NCBI RefSeq assembly: GCF_023913775.1
Contig: NZ_JAMXAX010000008.1
Coordinates: 31,255 to 95,254, forward strand
Direction: 5' to 3'
DNA from: Acidovorax facilis
Lineage (GTDB): Bacteria; Pseudomonadota; Gammaproteobacteria; Burkholderiales; Burkholderiaceae_C
DNA: 64,000 nt
Shown here: in pieces, positions 51,387-62,757 of the stretch
How positions within the stretch are numbered: position 1 is the first letter of the stretch
How the letters are laid out: every line of letters starts with the position of its first letter
Made by a program: the position numbers and the translations under genes
The notes under the pieces: generated by a model
Seen by the model: the letters and a program-made list of their open reading frames with translations, nothing else
What the model was told of the DNA's origin: nothing
Databases searched by the model: none

Positions 51387-52414
51387 GGGGTGATTGGCTC
51401 TTGTCCGCCCGGCTGCTGCTGCAGCCGCTGCAGCACGGCCTGCACGAGCTGGGCGACGGCGTGGGGTTGGTCGCAGGCGATGGTGTGGCGCTCGTGCATG
51501 CTGCGTAGCCAGGTGATCTGGCGCTTGGCCAGCTGGCGTGTGGCCGCAATGCCGCGCTCGCGCAAAAAGGCGAGGTTCAGCGGCGCGTCGGGGCCCTTGG
51601 CCGCCTGGAAGTCCAGCTCTTCCCACGCCTGGCGGTAGCCCACGCAGCGCATGGAGGGCAGGTCCGGGTGCAGGTCGCCGCGTGCGCGCAGGGCCCGCAC
51701 TTCGTCGATGAAGCCGCTGGCCAGCATGGCGTCAAAACGCTGGGCAATGCGGCCGTGCAGCCAGGCGCGGTCGTCAGGTTCTAAGGAAAACAAGGCCCTA
51801 GCGCTTATCCCACAAGCGCTAACAGCTATCTTTTTAGTAGTGTGAAAGCTCGACAGGGGTTGGCCGGACACCTGCCACACCTCCAGCGCACGCTGGATGC
51901 GCTGGCTGTCGGCCGGGGCCAGGCGTGCGGCCGTCACGGGGTCTACGCGGGCCAGCTCGGCATGCAGCGCGGGCCAGCCCTGCTCTGCGGCCTGGGCTTC
52001 GATCTGTGCGCGCACGGCAGGGTCTGCGGCGGGCATGTCGTCAATGCCGTCAAACAGCGCCTTGAAGTACAGCATGGTGCCGCCCACCAGCAGCGGCAGG
52101 GCGCCGCGCGCACGGATCTCGGCGATGAGCCGCGTGGCGTCTTGCACGAACTCGGCCGCGCTGTAGGCCTGCAGCGGGTCGCGGATGTCGATAAGGTGGT
52201 GCGGGACAGCGGCAAGCTCGTCGGGCGTGGGCTTGGCGGTGCCGATGTCCATGCCCCGGTACACGAGGGCCGAGTCCACACTGATGATCTCCACCGGCGT
52301 GCCCTGCTTGCCCAGCACAGCCGCCAGCGCGAGGGCGCCCGCCGTCTTGCCCGAGGCTGTGGGGCCTGCCAGTGCGATGGCGGGCAGGGTGGTGTGCAAC
52401 AGGGGCTCAGGCAT
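51383..52414 (-). CDS. miaA: tRNA dimethylallyltransferase MiaA
   Basis: A 343-aa prenyltransferase that modifies A37 of tRNAs reading UNN codons. Signatures: P-loop [16 protein letters not shown] near residue 14, [20 protein letters not shown] near residue 43 and [18 protein letters not shown] near residue 70, later [15 protein letters not shown]. About residues 191-210 ([17 protein letters not shown]) correspond to a family 1 repeat inserted in frame. The 5' end overlaps the MFS gene; the ATG at 52414 is chosen over an upstream TTG at 52432. Confidence 0.95.
51786..51842 (-). repeat. Dispersed repeat, family 1, inside miaA
   Basis: On the minus strand it reads AAAAAGATAGCTGTTAGCGC, TTGTGGGATAAGCGCTAG and GGCC. 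It runs in the sense direction of miaA, unlike the antisense copies in mutL and the permease, and the frame is kept, encoding [15 protein letters not shown]. MiaA proteins without the repeat should lack these residues. Confidence 0.7.
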
Positions 52415-53648
52415 GCTCACGCGGCGCTCCAAATTTTTGCACCAGCGTCCACGAGATCAGGGCCAGCACCACCGACCAGAACCAGATGCCGTTGACCAGC
52501 GGCCACACCGTGCCGTCCAGCCGCATCCCCAGCCAGCCGCCAATTCCGAACGCGGCGAGCATCATCATGAAACCGTTGAGTGCGGACGCCACGCCAGCCG
52601 CTTTGGGGAAGGGCCCCACCGCACCGCTTTGCCCGCAGGGCTGGTGGATGCCGTGGCCCAGCATGAACAGGTAAAAGGGCAGCAGCAGCGCCCAGGGCTG
52701 GTGCCAGCCCATGAAGGCCACGGCCGCCATCAGCGTACCGCCGCTCACGCTCAGCGCGCCAGCAATGGCCACGGTGCGCAGCAGGCCCTGGCGTACCAGC
52801 AGGCGCCGGCACAGGAAAGTGCCCGCGAGATACGCCACGCAGGCCGACGCCATCGTCCACCCGAACTGCGTGCGGGTGAGGCCCAGGACGTCGATGAAGA
52901 CAAAAGAGGACGCGGCGAGAAAGGTGAACAGCCCGCCATAGGTGGCTGTGGTCTGCAGCGAGAACGCCCAGAAAGTGGGGCTGCGCAAAACCTGCATCCA
53001 GGTGCCAACCAGTGCACGGGGCTGCAGGGCTTTCGGGTTGCGGTGTGCCAGGGTCTCGGGCAAGCGCAGCGCCACCAGTGCCAGCGTGGCCACGGCATAC
53101 ACCGTGAGCGCCATCAGCGCCGCCCGCCAGCCCAGCCACTCGCTCAGCACCCCACCCAGTGGTGCACAGATGCAGGCCACAATTCCGAGCCCGGTGAGTG
53201 CCTTGGACATGGCGCGCGCGCCATCGAGCGGGGTGTACAGGTCGCGCACGATGGCCCGGGCACACATCACCACCGCGCCCATGGCGGCACCCTGGGCAAT
53301 GCGCCACACGATGAGCAGTGTCATAGTGGGCGCAAAGGCGCTACCCAGCGAGGCCACGGTGTAGATGCCCAGCCCCGCCAGAAGGATGGGGCGGCGGCCA
53401 AAGCGGTCTGACAACGGCCCCCACACCATTTGCGAGCAGCCAAACGCCAGCAGCAGCCCGCTGAGCGTGAGCTGTGCCGCTGCCATCTGAGCGCCCAGGC
53501 TGCGCGTGAGGGCGGGCAATGCGGGCAGGTACAGGTCAGTGGTGACGGGCTGAATGGAGAGCAGCATGGCCAGCACCAGGATGGCCATGCCTGGGTTGAT
53601 GGAGGCAGGGGGAGCAGCGCCAGCAGCTGCGGTAGAGGGAGCGGACAT
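52407..53648 (-). CDS. Bcr/CflA-type MFS drug efflux transporter
   Basis: A 413-aa 12-helix major facilitator. Signatures: [15 protein letters not shown] in the first helix/loop, typical of the Bcr/CflA branch, [20 protein letters not shown] (MFS motif A) and [15 protein letters not shown]. Family members export sulfonamide peptides, chloramphenicol or bicyclomycin; the substrate is not predictable. ATG at 53648 chosen. Overlaps the 5' end of miaA by 8 bp, so the two are likely co-expressed. Confidence 0.9.
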   Translation of the reverse strand: MSAPSTAAAGAAPPASINPGMAILVLAMLLSIQPVTTDLYLPALPALTRSLGAQMAAAQLTLSGLLLAFGCSQMVWGPLSDRFGRRPILLAGLGIYTVASLGSAFAPTMTLLIVWRIAQGAAMGAVVMCARAIVRDLYTPLDGARAMSKALTGLGIVACICAPLGGVLSEWLGWRAALMALTVYAVATLALVALRLPETLAHRNPKALQPRALVGTWMQVLRSPTFWAFSLQTTATYGGLFTFLAASSFVFIDVLGLTRTQFGWTMASACVAYLAGTFLCRRLLVRQGLLRTVAIAGALSVSGGTLMAAVAFMGWHQPWALLLPFYLFMLGHGIHQPCGQSGAVGPFPKAAGVASALNGFMMMLAAFGIGGWLGMRLDGTVWPLVNGIWFWSVVLALISWTLVQKFGAPREHA

Positions 53649-53720
53649 AACCGCTGGAGCGTACCAGACAGGGCCTTCGATACCGGCGCGGCCCAGGCCA
53701 GGGCAGCCGAGCAAGGGCCG

Positions 53721-53800
53721 CCCCGCAGCGAGGGCTGCGTCCCCCTGCCCGCAGCGCGCAGCGCTGCGAGAGCGGGGGAAGGCGCGCAGCGCCTCAGGGG
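53721..53800. repeat. GC-rich hairpin repeat between hydrolase and MFS genes
   Basis: CCCCC (53741-53745) and GGGGG (53774-53778) enclose GCAGCGC-GCA-GCGCTGC, followed by GGCGCGCAGCGCCTC. It can fold strongly, and a shorter related sequence, CTTCCCCCAAAGGGGGACG, occurs at 57567-57584 after the phosphodiesterase gene. It may end transcription from the hydrolase gene. Confidence 0.5.
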
Positions 53801-53807
53801 GGTGTCT

Positions 53808-54641
53808 CTACCTCAGCTTGAACAGCGATGCCATGGCTTGCCGATACGCTGGTTGCCCTACCGAGTTGGTGTTGTGGTGCGACCCGCCTTCCACCAACAC
53901 AAACTGCTTGGGCTCCTGCGCCGCCTCGAAGAGCTTGCGGCCCAGGGCGGGCTGGATCAGGCTGTCCTGGCTGCCGTGCACCACCAGCAGGGGCGAGCCG
54001 ATCTCGGCCACCTTGCGGACGGACTCAAATCGCTGCGTGATCAGGCCCGACACGGGCAACCAGCCCCACTTAAAGGTGCTGACCACATCGGGGATGCTGG
54101 TGAACGTGCCTTCCACCATGGTGCCCTGTTCGTCGGACACCTGGCGGGCCAGGTCGATGGCAATGGCGCCGCCCAGCGAGTGGCCGAAGATGTAGCGGGG
54201 CTTGCCCGGTTGCTGCTGGGCCAGCCAGTCCCACGCGGCGCGGGCGTCTTCGCTGGCGGTCGCCTCGGACGGCAGCCCGGCGCTGCTTTGGCCGAAGCCC
54301 CGGTAGTCGATGGCCAGGACCGAAAAGCCCAGCTCCTGCATGCGCCGGATGCGGCCCGACGAGCCCGCCACGTTCCAGCGTGCACCGTGCAAATAGAGCA
54401 GCACCGGCGCATCGGCACGTTCATGGGCCAGCCACAGGCCATGCAGGCGCTCGGTCTTGCCGCTGGCGTCGGACTGGAAGTCGATCCAGACATCCTGCAT
54501 GTCTGCCGTGGACTGCGCACCGCCCCAGCTGCGGTCGCTGGGCTGGAAGATCCATTCGCGCTGCTTGGCGTCGAGGGTGGCGCAGCCCGCCGTCACGGCT
54601 ATGGCCAAGGTCAGGGTAACCAGGAGGGGGGTGCGCTTCAT
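53808..54641 (-). CDS. Alpha/beta hydrolase lipoprotein
   Basis: A 277-aa outer-membrane or inner-membrane lipoprotein: signal peptide of about 19 residues ending TAGC gives the lipobox. The catalytic triad is visible: nucleophile Ser in GHSLGGAIAIDLA near residue 153, Asp in HGSQDSLIQP and His in GGSHHNTNS. The oxyanion region is YLHGARWN. Family resemblance is to serine hydrolases of the BAAT/esterase (ABHD13-like) type; the substrate is unknown. Confidence 0.87.
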   Translation of the reverse strand: MKRTPLLVTLTLAIAVTAGCATLDAKQREWIFQPSDRSWGGAQSTADMQDVWIDFQSDASGKTERLHGLWLAHERADAPVLLYLHGARWNVAGSSGRIRRMQELGFSVLAIDYRGFGQSSAGLPSEATASEDARAAWDWLAQQQPGKPRYIFGHSLGGAIAIDLARQVSDEQGTMVEGTFTSIPDVVSTFKWGWLPVSGLITQRFESVRKVAEIGSPLLVVHGSQDSLIQPALGRKLFEAAQEPKQFVLVEGGSHHNTNSVGQPAYRQAMASLFKLR

Positions 54642-54781
54642 GGTGGAGACAGACTCGGCTTCGCGTCAGAAAGTTCTGACCGGCGAAGCAGGGTTTGTGC
54701 CCGTTTCCTGCAAATGGAGCGAAATGGCGGGCAACGCGCCTTCTTGTCCCATCTTCGGTTGCCTTGACTTCGGAACCGGGG

Positions 54782-56128
<1,347 letters not shown>

Positions 56129-56379
56129 TCAAAAAACTTTCTGAAGATCAAGGGGCGGTGGCACGCCATGGCGCGCTGCAACATCGAATTATGTCTAAAA
56201 GTTATACGTTTATGCGTATGACTCTGCACAATGGTGGGGAATGTGGCAGGGTGATTGCCACTTTTTGGTGCGTTTGGATGGTGCAGTGAAGCTGTCATCC
56301 ATTCGCAAAACGGGCGTCATCGCCTTGTCACAGGGGGCGCCCACAGTTCGGCGGTTCTAAACACAACGAGGAGAAGAGC

Positions 56380-57543
56380 ATGCACATTTCTGGTGCTAAG
56401 TTGGGTGCGCTGGCCCTGGTGGCCACGCTGGCTGCTTGCGGTGGCAGCGATGACAACCCTTATCCCACTTTGAGCGGCGACAAGCCCCTGGTGATTGGCC
56501 ACCGGGGTGCCGCGGGCTACCTGCCGGACCACACGCTCGAAGGCTACAAGCGGGCCATCGAGATGGGCGCCGATTTCATCGAGCCCGACCTGGTCGCCAC
56601 CAAGGACGGTGCGCTCATTGCACGCCACGAGCCCAACATCACCGGCACCACCGATGTGTCCACCCGCGCCGAATTTGCCAGCCGCAAGACCAAGAAAGTG
56701 GTCGATGGCGTGGAAGAAGAAGGCTGGTTTGCCTCGGACTTCACCCTGGCCGAAATCAAGACCCTGCGCGCCATCCAGCCCCTGGCCGACCGTGACCAGT
56801 CTCACAACGGCAAGTACCAGATCCCCACGCTGGAAGAAGTGCTGGACCTGGCCAAGAGCGAAGGCTCCAAGGCGGGCCGCACGGTGGGTGTGTACCCCGA
56901 AACCAAGCACCCCACCTACCACGTTCGCCTGGGCCTGCCGCTCGAAGACCGCCTGCTCACCATCCTGGCCAAGTACAGCTACACCGCCAAGAGCTCGCCG
57001 GTCATCGTGCAGTCGTTTGAGGTCTCCAACCTCAAGTACCTGCGCACCAAGACCCAGATCCGCCTGGTGCAACTGGTGGACGCGAACGACGTGAACCCCG
57101 ACGGCAGCATGGACCTGACCGCGCCCTACGACAAGCCCTACGACTTTGCCGTGGCGGGAGATACTCGCACTTTCGCCAGCCTGCTGACGCCTGCGGGCCT
57201 GAAGGAAGTGAAGACCTACGCCGACGGCATCGGCCCGTGGAAGCCCTACCTGATCCCCTCCAAGCAGGTGGACGCCAACAAGGACGGCAAGGCCGACGAC
57301 CTCAATGGTGACGGCAAGATCGACGAACGCGACCGCGTGATGATGCCCGCCACCGACGTGGTGAAAAACGCCCACGCCGCAGGCCTGCTGGTGCACCCCT
57401 ACACCTTCCGCAGCGAGGCCAAGCGCCTGGCGTCGGACTTCAAGGGCGACCCCAAGGCGGAATACAAGCTGTTCTATCAGCTGGGCGTGGATGGCGTGTT
57501 CAGCGACTTCCCGGACCATGCCAAGGCGGCGCGGGATAACTGA
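56380..57543 (+). CDS. Glycerophosphodiester phosphodiesterase lipoprotein, with two calcium-loop motifs
   Basis: A 387-aa GDPD/GlpQ-type enzyme (releases glycerol 3-phosphate from deacylated phospholipids). The N-terminal lipobox is TLAACGG; catalytic residues are in [19 protein letters not shown] (His and Arg) and [20 protein letters not shown] (Glu-Asp-His). An inserted segment near residues 297-318, [10 protein letters not shown] then [11 protein letters not shown], has two EF-hand/dockerin-like Asp-x-Asn-x-Asp-Gly loops, not needed by the GDPD fold. GAGGAG precedes the ATG. The extra loops may bind calcium, which these enzymes often need, but that is inference. Confidence 0.9.
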   Translation: MHISGAKLGALALVATLAACGGSDDNPYPTLSGDKPLVIGHRGAAGYLPDHTLEGYKRAIEMGADFIEPDLVATKDGALIARHEPNITGTTDVSTRAEFASRKTKKVVDGVEEEGWFASDFTLAEIKTLRAIQPLADRDQSHNGKYQIPTLEEVLDLAKSEGSKAGRTVGVYPETKHPTYHVRLGLPLEDRLLTILAKYSYTAKSSPVIVQSFEVSNLKYLRTKTQIRLVQLVDANDVNPDGSMDLTAPYDKPYDFAVAGDTRTFASLLTPAGLKEVKTYADGIGPWKPYLIPSKQVDANKDGKADDLNGDGKIDERDRVMMPATDVVKNAHAAGLLVHPYTFRSEAKRLASDFKGDPKAEYKLFYQLGVDGVFSDFPDHAKAARDN

Positions 57544-57677
57544 AGCCCACTGATGCCCGGCGCGCCTTCCCCCAAAGGGGGACGTACCCGGTGGGCCGGC
57601 AAGGCCGGTTCCACGGGTGCTCTGGCCTGGGGCTGTGCCGGTTGTGGCGGCCCCAGGGCTTGATGTGCAGGTGGTCC

Positions 57678-57701
57678 ATCGGCCCTCGGGCCGATCTTTT
57701 T
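57678..57701 (+). terminator. Rho-independent terminator after the phosphodiesterase gene
   Basis: ATCGGCC (57678-57684) pairs with GGCCGAT (57689-57695) around CTCG, followed by CTTTTTG. It sits between the converging phosphodiesterase and mutL genes, right before the mutL stop. Confidence 0.8.
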
Positions 57702-57710
57702 GCGGGTACC

Positions 57711-59753
57711 TTACCGGCCCCGCAGGAACAGCGCATCCAGTTCCTTCATGCTGAGCTGCCGCCACGTTGGCCGTCCGTGGTTGCACTGGTCGCTGCGGTC
57801 CGTGGTTTCCATCTGCCGCAGGAGCGCGTTCATCTCGTCGATGGTGAGCTTGCGGTTGGCGCGCACGGCGCCGTGGCAGGCCATGGTGCCCAGGATTTCG
57901 TTGCGCGCGCGTTGCACCACGGTGGTGGCGTCGTGGGCGGCCAGTTCGGCCAGCACGCTGCGGGCCAGTTCGACCGGGTCGCCCTGGGCCAGCGTGGTGG
58001 GCACGGCGCGCACGGCCAGGGTCTTGGGGGGGAACGGCACGACTTCCATGCCCAGCGTGGCCAATACCTCGGCCGATTCTTCGGCGATGGCGACCTCTTG
58101 CGGGGTGGCGGCAAAGGTGGCGGGGATCAGCAGGGGCTGGCTGGCAATGCGGGCGCCGCTGTCCACCTGGGACTTGAGGCGTTCGTAGACGATGCGTTCG
58201 TGCGCGGCGTGCATGTCCACGATGACCATGCCCTGGGCGTTTTCGGCCAGGATGTAGACCCCGTGCAGTTGGGCCACGGCCTTGCCCAGCGGCCAGGCCG
58301 TGCCGTTGCCGCCCTGGCCCTGGAGCCAGGTGGCTTCATTCGCGGTGCTGTTGTTGGCCCCGGCCGTAGCAGGGGGGGCGAATGACGTGGGCGTCACGGG
58401 CTGCGGCATGGCATCTGCCTCGCCGGTGTTGGCCGCAGCGCCCCAGTTCACCAGCGGTGCGGTGAGCCCTGCAGACGGTGTGGCTGCGTCCTCTTTCCTT
58501 GGCCCCCACAGCGCCTGCAGGTCGGCCACATGGTGGCCACGTTCTTCAAATTTGATAGCTGCTTGCGCTTGTCTGTTAAGCGCCAGAGGCTGATCTGGCT
58601 TGAAATTCTCAATGGGGGCCTGTGCCGTGGAGCCCGTGTCTGCTGAAGCGGCAGCCCCTGCAGCCGCCGCCAGCGCTGCGGCGCGGGGCGCTGCCAGCGC
58701 GTTCTCCACGGCGTGGCGCACGGCCTGGTGCACCTCGCGGCTGTCTCTGAAGCGCACTTCGATCTTGGTGGGGTGCACGTTCACGTCCACGCGCGCCGGG
58801 TCGATTTCCACATACAGCGCGTAGATGGGCTGCTTGTGGCCGTGCAGCACGTCTTCGTACGCGCTACGGGCGGCGTGGGTGAGCACCTTGTCGCGCACGA
58901 AGCGGCCATTGACGTAGCAATACTGGTGGTCGGGGCGCGAGCGGGCGGCGTCGGGCAGGCCTGCGCGGCCGGTCACGATGACGGGCCCCACGCGGTGCTG
59001 CACGGCCACCGACTGGGTGACGAAGTCTTCGCCCAGCACATCCGACAGGCGGCGGGCCAGTGCGTCCTGCGCATCCCCCTGGCCGGGCACAAAAGTGGCG
59101 CGCCACTGCTCCACCAGCTTGCCTTCGTGCCAGATGGCAAATCCCACATCGGGCCGGGCCAGTGCGTGGCGGCGCACGGATTCGATGCAGTGGGCCAGTT
59201 CGGTCGCGTCGGTCTTCAAGAACTTGCGGCGCGCGGGGGTGGAAAAGAACAGCTCCTTCACCTCCACGGTGGTGCCGGTGCTGCGCGCGGCGGGGCGCAG
59301 CTCGCCGCTGCGGGCGTCCAGCAAAAAGGCGTTGGACTGGGCGATGGGGCGGGAGAGCAGCGACATCTCCGACACCGAGGCAATCGCAGCCAGCGCCTCG
59401 CCCCGAAAACCCATGGTGGCCACGGTTTCCAGGTCGTTCAGGTTGGTGATCTTGCTGGTGGCGTGGCGGCGCAAGGCCACGGGCAGCTCTTCGTGTGGAA
59501 TGCCGCCGCCGTCGTCTTCCACGGTGATCAGGCGCACGCCGCCGGCCGACAGGCGCACGGTGATTTGCGTGGCGCCTGCATCCAGCGCGTTGTCCACCAG
59601 CTCGCGCACCACCGAGGCGGGGCGTTCCACCACCTCACCGGCGGCGATCTGGCTGATCAGCTCGTCCGGCAGGTCGCGGATGGGGCGGCGGGTGGTGAGG
59701 TGCGTAAAAGAGGCAGGCTCTGCCGCTGCAAGGGTGGGGGTGGTGTCGTTCAC
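57711..59753 (-). CDS. mutL: DNA mismatch repair protein MutL
   Basis: A 680-aa protein. The N-terminal GHKL ATPase shows LISQIAAGEVVERPASVV, EDDGGGIPHEELPVAL, RRHATSKI and MGFRGEALAAIASV. The C-terminal dimerisation domain has VDMHAAHERIVYERL, which is the endonuclease metal motif DQHAxxExxxxE with Met in place of Gln, then ACHGAVRANR and CNHGRPTW near the end. It is therefore probably a nicking MutL, as expected in bacteria without MutH. The start is a GTG at 59753, since upstream codons belong to the dedA promoter area. Residues of about 383-403, in the linker between domains, derive from a family 1 repeat. Confidence 0.95.
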   Translation of the reverse strand: MNDTTPTLAAAEPASFTHLTTRRPIRDLPDELISQIAAGEVVERPASVVRELVDNALDAGATQITVRLSAGGVRLITVEDDGGGIPHEELPVALRRHATSKITNLNDLETVATMGFRGEALAAIASVSEMSLLSRPIAQSNAFLLDARSGELRPAARSTGTTVEVKELFFSTPARRKFLKTDATELAHCIESVRRHALARPDVGFAIWHEGKLVEQWRATFVPGQGDAQDALARRLSDVLGEDFVTQSVAVQHRVGPVIVTGRAGLPDAARSRPDHQYCYVNGRFVRDKVLTHAARSAYEDVLHGHKQPIYALYVEIDPARVDVNVHPTKIEVRFRDSREVHQAVRHAVENALAAPRAAALAAAAGAAASADTGSTAQAPIENFKPDQPLALNRQAQAAIKFEERGHHVADLQALWGPRKEDAATPSAGLTAPLVNWGAAANTGEADAMPQPVTPTSFAPPATAGANNSTANEATWLQGQGGNGTAWPLGKAVAQLHGVYILAENAQGMVIVDMHAAHERIVYERLKSQVDSGARIASQPLLIPATFAATPQEVAIAEESAEVLATLGMEVVPFPPKTLAVRAVPTTLAQGDPVELARSVLAELAAHDATTVVQRARNEILGTMACHGAVRANRKLTIDEMNALLRQMETTDRSDQCNHGRPTWRQLSMKELDALFLRGR
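58545..58607 (+). repeat. Dispersed repeat, family 1, inside mutL
   Basis: Reads CAAATTTGATAGCTGCTT, GCGCTTGTCTGTTAAGCGCC and AGAGGCTGATC. It is antisense to mutL and in frame, so MutL carries QPLALNRQAQAAIKF in its flexible linker. The same reading phase occurs in the permease gene copy at 45804. Confidence 0.75.
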
Positions 59754-59862
59754 CCGGCCAATTTTAGGGCGGGGGCCGCGCAGGGGTATCGGCCGGTGCC
59801 TATTGGCCGATGGGGATAATGCCCGCAACTTTTTTGCGTCCGGTGCCCCCACCGGCTACCCC

Positions 59863-60510
59863 ATGGAACTGGTGACCTTTCTGATCGACTTCATCCTGCA
59901 TGTCGACAAGTACCTCGAAGCCTTTGTGCAAACCTATGGCGCCTGGGTGTATGCGCTGTTGTTCCTGATCGTATTCGTCGAAACCGGTGTGGTGGTCATG
60001 CCGTTTTTGCCCGGCGACTCACTGCTGTTCATCGTGGGCGCGCTCTGCGGCGCGGGGATGATGAGTTTTCCACTGGCCTGCGCGGTGCTCATCGCGGCGG
60101 CCATTCTGGGGGACCAGTGCAACTATTCGATTGGCCGCTTCTTTGGCCCCAAGGTGTTCCAGTGGGAGGACTCGCGCTGGTTCAACCGCCGGGCCTTCAA
60201 CCAGGCGCACGATTTTTACGAGCGCTATGGGGGTATCACCATCATCCTCGCGCGTTTCATGCCCTTCATCCGCACGTTTGCGCCCTTTGTGGCGGGCGTG
60301 GCCGAGATGAGCCGGGCCAAGTTCACAGCGTTCAACGTGGCCGGGGCCCTCATCTGGGTGCTGGGCATTTGCTCCGCTGGCTACTTCTTTGGCAACTTTG
60401 CCTGGGTCAAGGAGAACCTGGACAAGATCATCTGGGCGATGATTTTTGTGCCCGGCCTGATCGCGATTTTTGGCGCCTGGCGGGCTGGGCGGCAGGCCAA
60501 GGCGGCCTGA
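59863..60510 (+). CDS. DedA-family membrane protein
   Basis: A 215-aa inner-membrane protein of the DedA/VTT (SNARE-associated) superfamily, recently linked to flipping of undecaprenyl phosphate and phospholipids. Motifs: VFVETGVVVMPFLPGDSLLF near residue 36, and FYERYGGITIILARFMPFIR near residue 118 with the re-entrant F-P-x-x-R-T-F segment that follows. Four or so transmembrane helices. The ATG at 59863 fits the family; the frame is open far upstream as the shadow of mutL. Confidence 0.93.
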   Translation: MELVTFLIDFILHVDKYLEAFVQTYGAWVYALLFLIVFVETGVVVMPFLPGDSLLFIVGALCGAGMMSFPLACAVLIAAAILGDQCNYSIGRFFGPKVFQWEDSRWFNRRAFNQAHDFYERYGGITIILARFMPFIRTFAPFVAGVAEMSRAKFTAFNVAGALIWVLGICSAGYFFGNFAWVKENLDKIIWAMIFVPGLIAIFGAWRAGRQAKAA

Positions 60511-60514
60511 TTTA

Positions 60515-60585
60515 TCAATTGCAAATGCTATAAAAAATATAGCTGCTGGCGCTTACAAAATAAGCGCTAGCAGCTATTTTTATGC
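60515..60585 (+). repeat. Dispersed repeat, family 1, near-perfect intergenic copy acting as bidirectional terminator
   Basis: ATAGCTGCTGGCGCTTA (60539-60555) pairs with TAAGCGCTAGCAGCTAT (60561-60577) over 17 bp with one GU pair and a 5-nt loop. Five T residues end the right arm, and a run of A residues precedes the left arm, so it can end transcripts on both strands. It lies between the converging dedA and lipoprotein genes. This is the best-preserved copy of the family. Confidence 0.85.
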
Positions 60586-60618
60586 CTGATGCCCAGAGGG
60601 TCAGGCACTGAAGGGGAA

Positions 60619-60858
60619 TTAACGGCGGTAGGGCTTGCGTTGATCGCGGTCTTCGCCGATCTCATGGCCGATGAGGGCACCGGCCGCCGCACCGCCGATG
60701 GTGCCTACGGGCCCGCCAAAGACAGCGTTGCCAGCTACACCGCCGACCACGGCACCTACACCGGTGCCCACCTGGGCGCCCGACGGATTGGAAGCGCAAC
60801 CACCCAGAGCAAGGGCTGCAGTGCAGGTGGTGGCAAGAAGGATGTGACGGATTTTCAT
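60619..60858 (-). CDS. Small glycine-zipper lipoprotein
   Basis: A 79-aa lipoprotein: signal peptide of 20 residues with lipobox LGGC (CASNPSG follows). The mature part is a glycine-zipper, VGTGVGAVVGGVAGNAV then GTIGGAAAGALIGHEIGED, ending in a basic tail. Similar proteins (SlyB/OsmB-like) sit in the outer membrane and respond to osmotic or envelope stress. The exact role is unknown. Confidence 0.85.
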   Translation of the reverse strand: MKIRHILLATTCTAALALGGCASNPSGAQVGTGVGAVVGGVAGNAVFGGPVGTIGGAAAGALIGHEIGEDRDQRKPYRR

Positions 60859-61167
60859 GGCAGGAGTCCTTTATGAATGGAGTCAGGCCTGGGGTCCCAG
60901 CAGCGGGTGCGTTGGGGCTCGACCTGTGGTTTCACTATCCATTCGGCGGCTGGGGCCCGGCGTAGGCAGCTGTGGCAAGCGTCTGTAGGACATGGGGCCT
61001 CGTGCGGGGCGGGCGCTGCGGTTGGCCGTAAGGCGTCCTTGGCCCATGGGCCAGAGCCCTGCGATCAGGGTTTACGTGGCCCGTGGGGTGGTTGCCAACG
61101 GGCGGGCGCAGGAAGATCATTTCTTCTCTCTGCAAACCCATCACATACATCTACAAAAGGGGACACC
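60859..61167. other. 309-bp divergent gap between the lipoprotein and chemoreceptor genes
   Basis: No gene is evident; the chemoreceptor frame is open through it, but no start with a ribosome site occurs before 61168. It should contain both promoters. I could not identify hexamers with confidence. Confidence 0.4.
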
Positions 61168-62733
61168 ATGGACCAGCAACCACGGGGGATGGGGGCGCAG
61201 CTGACGGTTGCGCAACAGATTGGATTGATTGTGGGGGTGGCTGTTTTTGCGCTGGTGCTCATCCTGGCCCTGAGCCTGGTGCGGGTACAGACCCTGGGCA
61301 ATACGGTGGACCGCCTGGCCACCGAGCAGGTCGAGCGGCTGCAGCTGGCACTGCGCTGGCGCAGCAACATTGCCGTTAACTCCACGCGGGTGTTCTCCAT
61401 CGTCCAGACGGAGGGCGATGACCTGCAGAACTACTTCAAGGACGTCGTGGCGGCCACCACCGCTGACACCAGCAAGGTGCAAAAGCGCTACACCGAGCTG
61501 GAAAACAGCCCGCAGGGGCTGCTCATCCAGGAGGAATTGGCCACCATCCGCAAGTCTTACCTGGAGACACGGGACAAGTCGCTCGCGCTGAAGAAGGCGG
61601 GCGACATGGCCCAGGCGCGCGCCTATGCGCTGGGCAGCTTTGCACCGGTGCTGGACAAGTACAACGCCGTGGCCGACAAGATGGTGAACTACCAGGTGCA
61701 ACGCTCAGCCGAGCAGGCGGCCGAGGCGGCGGGCTTGATCCAGTCCTACCGCATGACCGTGCTGGCGGCGGGTGTGGCGGGGCTGGCGCTGCTGGTGGTG
61801 TTGTCGTGGGTGGTGGTACGGCGCATCCGCCGCTCGCTGGGGGAAGTGAGCGCCGTCGCCCAGCGCATTGGCGAGGGTGATCTGTCGCAGCCCATCCATG
61901 CCAGCGGGCGGGGCGAGGTGGCCGAGATGATGCGGGCGATGGAGGCCATGCAGACCTCGCTGGTGCGCATCGTGGGCGATGTGCGCCACAGCAGCGACAG
62001 CATTGCCACCGGCTCCAGCGAAATCGCCTCGGGCAATGCCGACCTGAGCCAGCGCACCGAGGAGCAGGCCAGCAACCTGGAGCAGACCGCAGCCTCGATG
62101 GAGGAGATCACCAGCACCGTGAAGAACAATGCCGACACTGCCCAGCGCGCCGCCGTGCTGGCGGGCACCGCATCGGCTGCGGCCGTGAAGGGTGGCGAGG
62201 TGGTGGGCCAGGTGGTGGCCACGATGCAGGACATTTCGGCCGCATCGCGCAAGATCACCGACATCATTGCGGTGATAGATGGCATCGCGTTCCAGACCAA
62301 CATCCTGGCGCTCAATGCCGCTGTGGAAGCCGCCCGCGCGGGCGAGCAGGGCCGGGGTTTTGCTGTGGTGGCCAGCGAGGTGCGCAATTTGGCCCAGCGC
62401 AGTGCCGAGGCTGCCAAAGAGATCAAGGCCCTGATTGGTGCCAGCGTGGAGAAGGTGGATGCTGGTACGCACCTGGTCGGCAACGCGGGGCAGAGCATCG
62501 AGGACATCGTCGCCCAGGTCAAACGCGTGAGTGACCTGATCGGCGAAATATCGAGTGCGACGGGCGAGCAGACCATTGGCATCAGTCAGGTGGGCGAGGC
62601 CGTCACACAGCTCGACCAGGTCACGCAGCAGAACGCGGCGCTCGTGGAGCAGAGCGCCGCTGCGGCCGACAGCCTCAAGCACCAGGCTGCCAAGCTGGCC
62701 GAAATTGTGAGCGTGTTCCGGCTGGGGCGCTGA
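61168..62733 (+). CDS. Methyl-accepting chemotaxis protein
   Basis: A 521-aa transmembrane chemoreceptor. TM1 is about residues 17-41 ([20 protein letters not shown]), followed by a periplasmic four-helix-bundle-type sensor domain to about residue 190, then TM2 ([19 protein letters not shown]), a HAMP domain ([11 protein letters not shown]) and the cytoplasmic signalling domain. The CheA/CheW-binding hairpin tip is complete: [20 protein letters not shown] followed by [20 protein letters not shown]. The C-terminus (VFRLGR) lacks a CheR/CheB-binding pentapeptide. The ligand is unknown. AAGGGG precedes the ATG. Confidence 0.95.
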   Translation: MDQQPRGMGAQLTVAQQIGLIVGVAVFALVLILALSLVRVQTLGNTVDRLATEQVERLQLALRWRSNIAVNSTRVFSIVQTEGDDLQNYFKDVVAATTADTSKVQKRYTELENSPQGLLIQEELATIRKSYLETRDKSLALKKAGDMAQARAYALGSFAPVLDKYNAVADKMVNYQVQRSAEQAAEAAGLIQSYRMTVLAAGVAGLALLVVLSWVVVRRIRRSLGEVSAVAQRIGEGDLSQPIHASGRGEVAEMMRAMEAMQTSLVRIVGDVRHSSDSIATGSSEIASGNADLSQRTEEQASNLEQTAASMEEITSTVKNNADTAQRAAVLAGTASAAAVKGGEVVGQVVATMQDISAASRKITDIIAVIDGIAFQTNILALNAAVEAARAGEQGRGFAVVASEVRNLAQRSAEAAKEIKALIGASVEKVDAGTHLVGNAGQSIEDIVAQVKRVSDLIGEISSATGEQTIGISQVGEAVTQLDQVTQQNAALVEQSAAAADSLKHQAAKLAEIVSVFRLGR

Positions 62734-62757
62734 GCGGGTGCGGATCGGCGGATGGGC

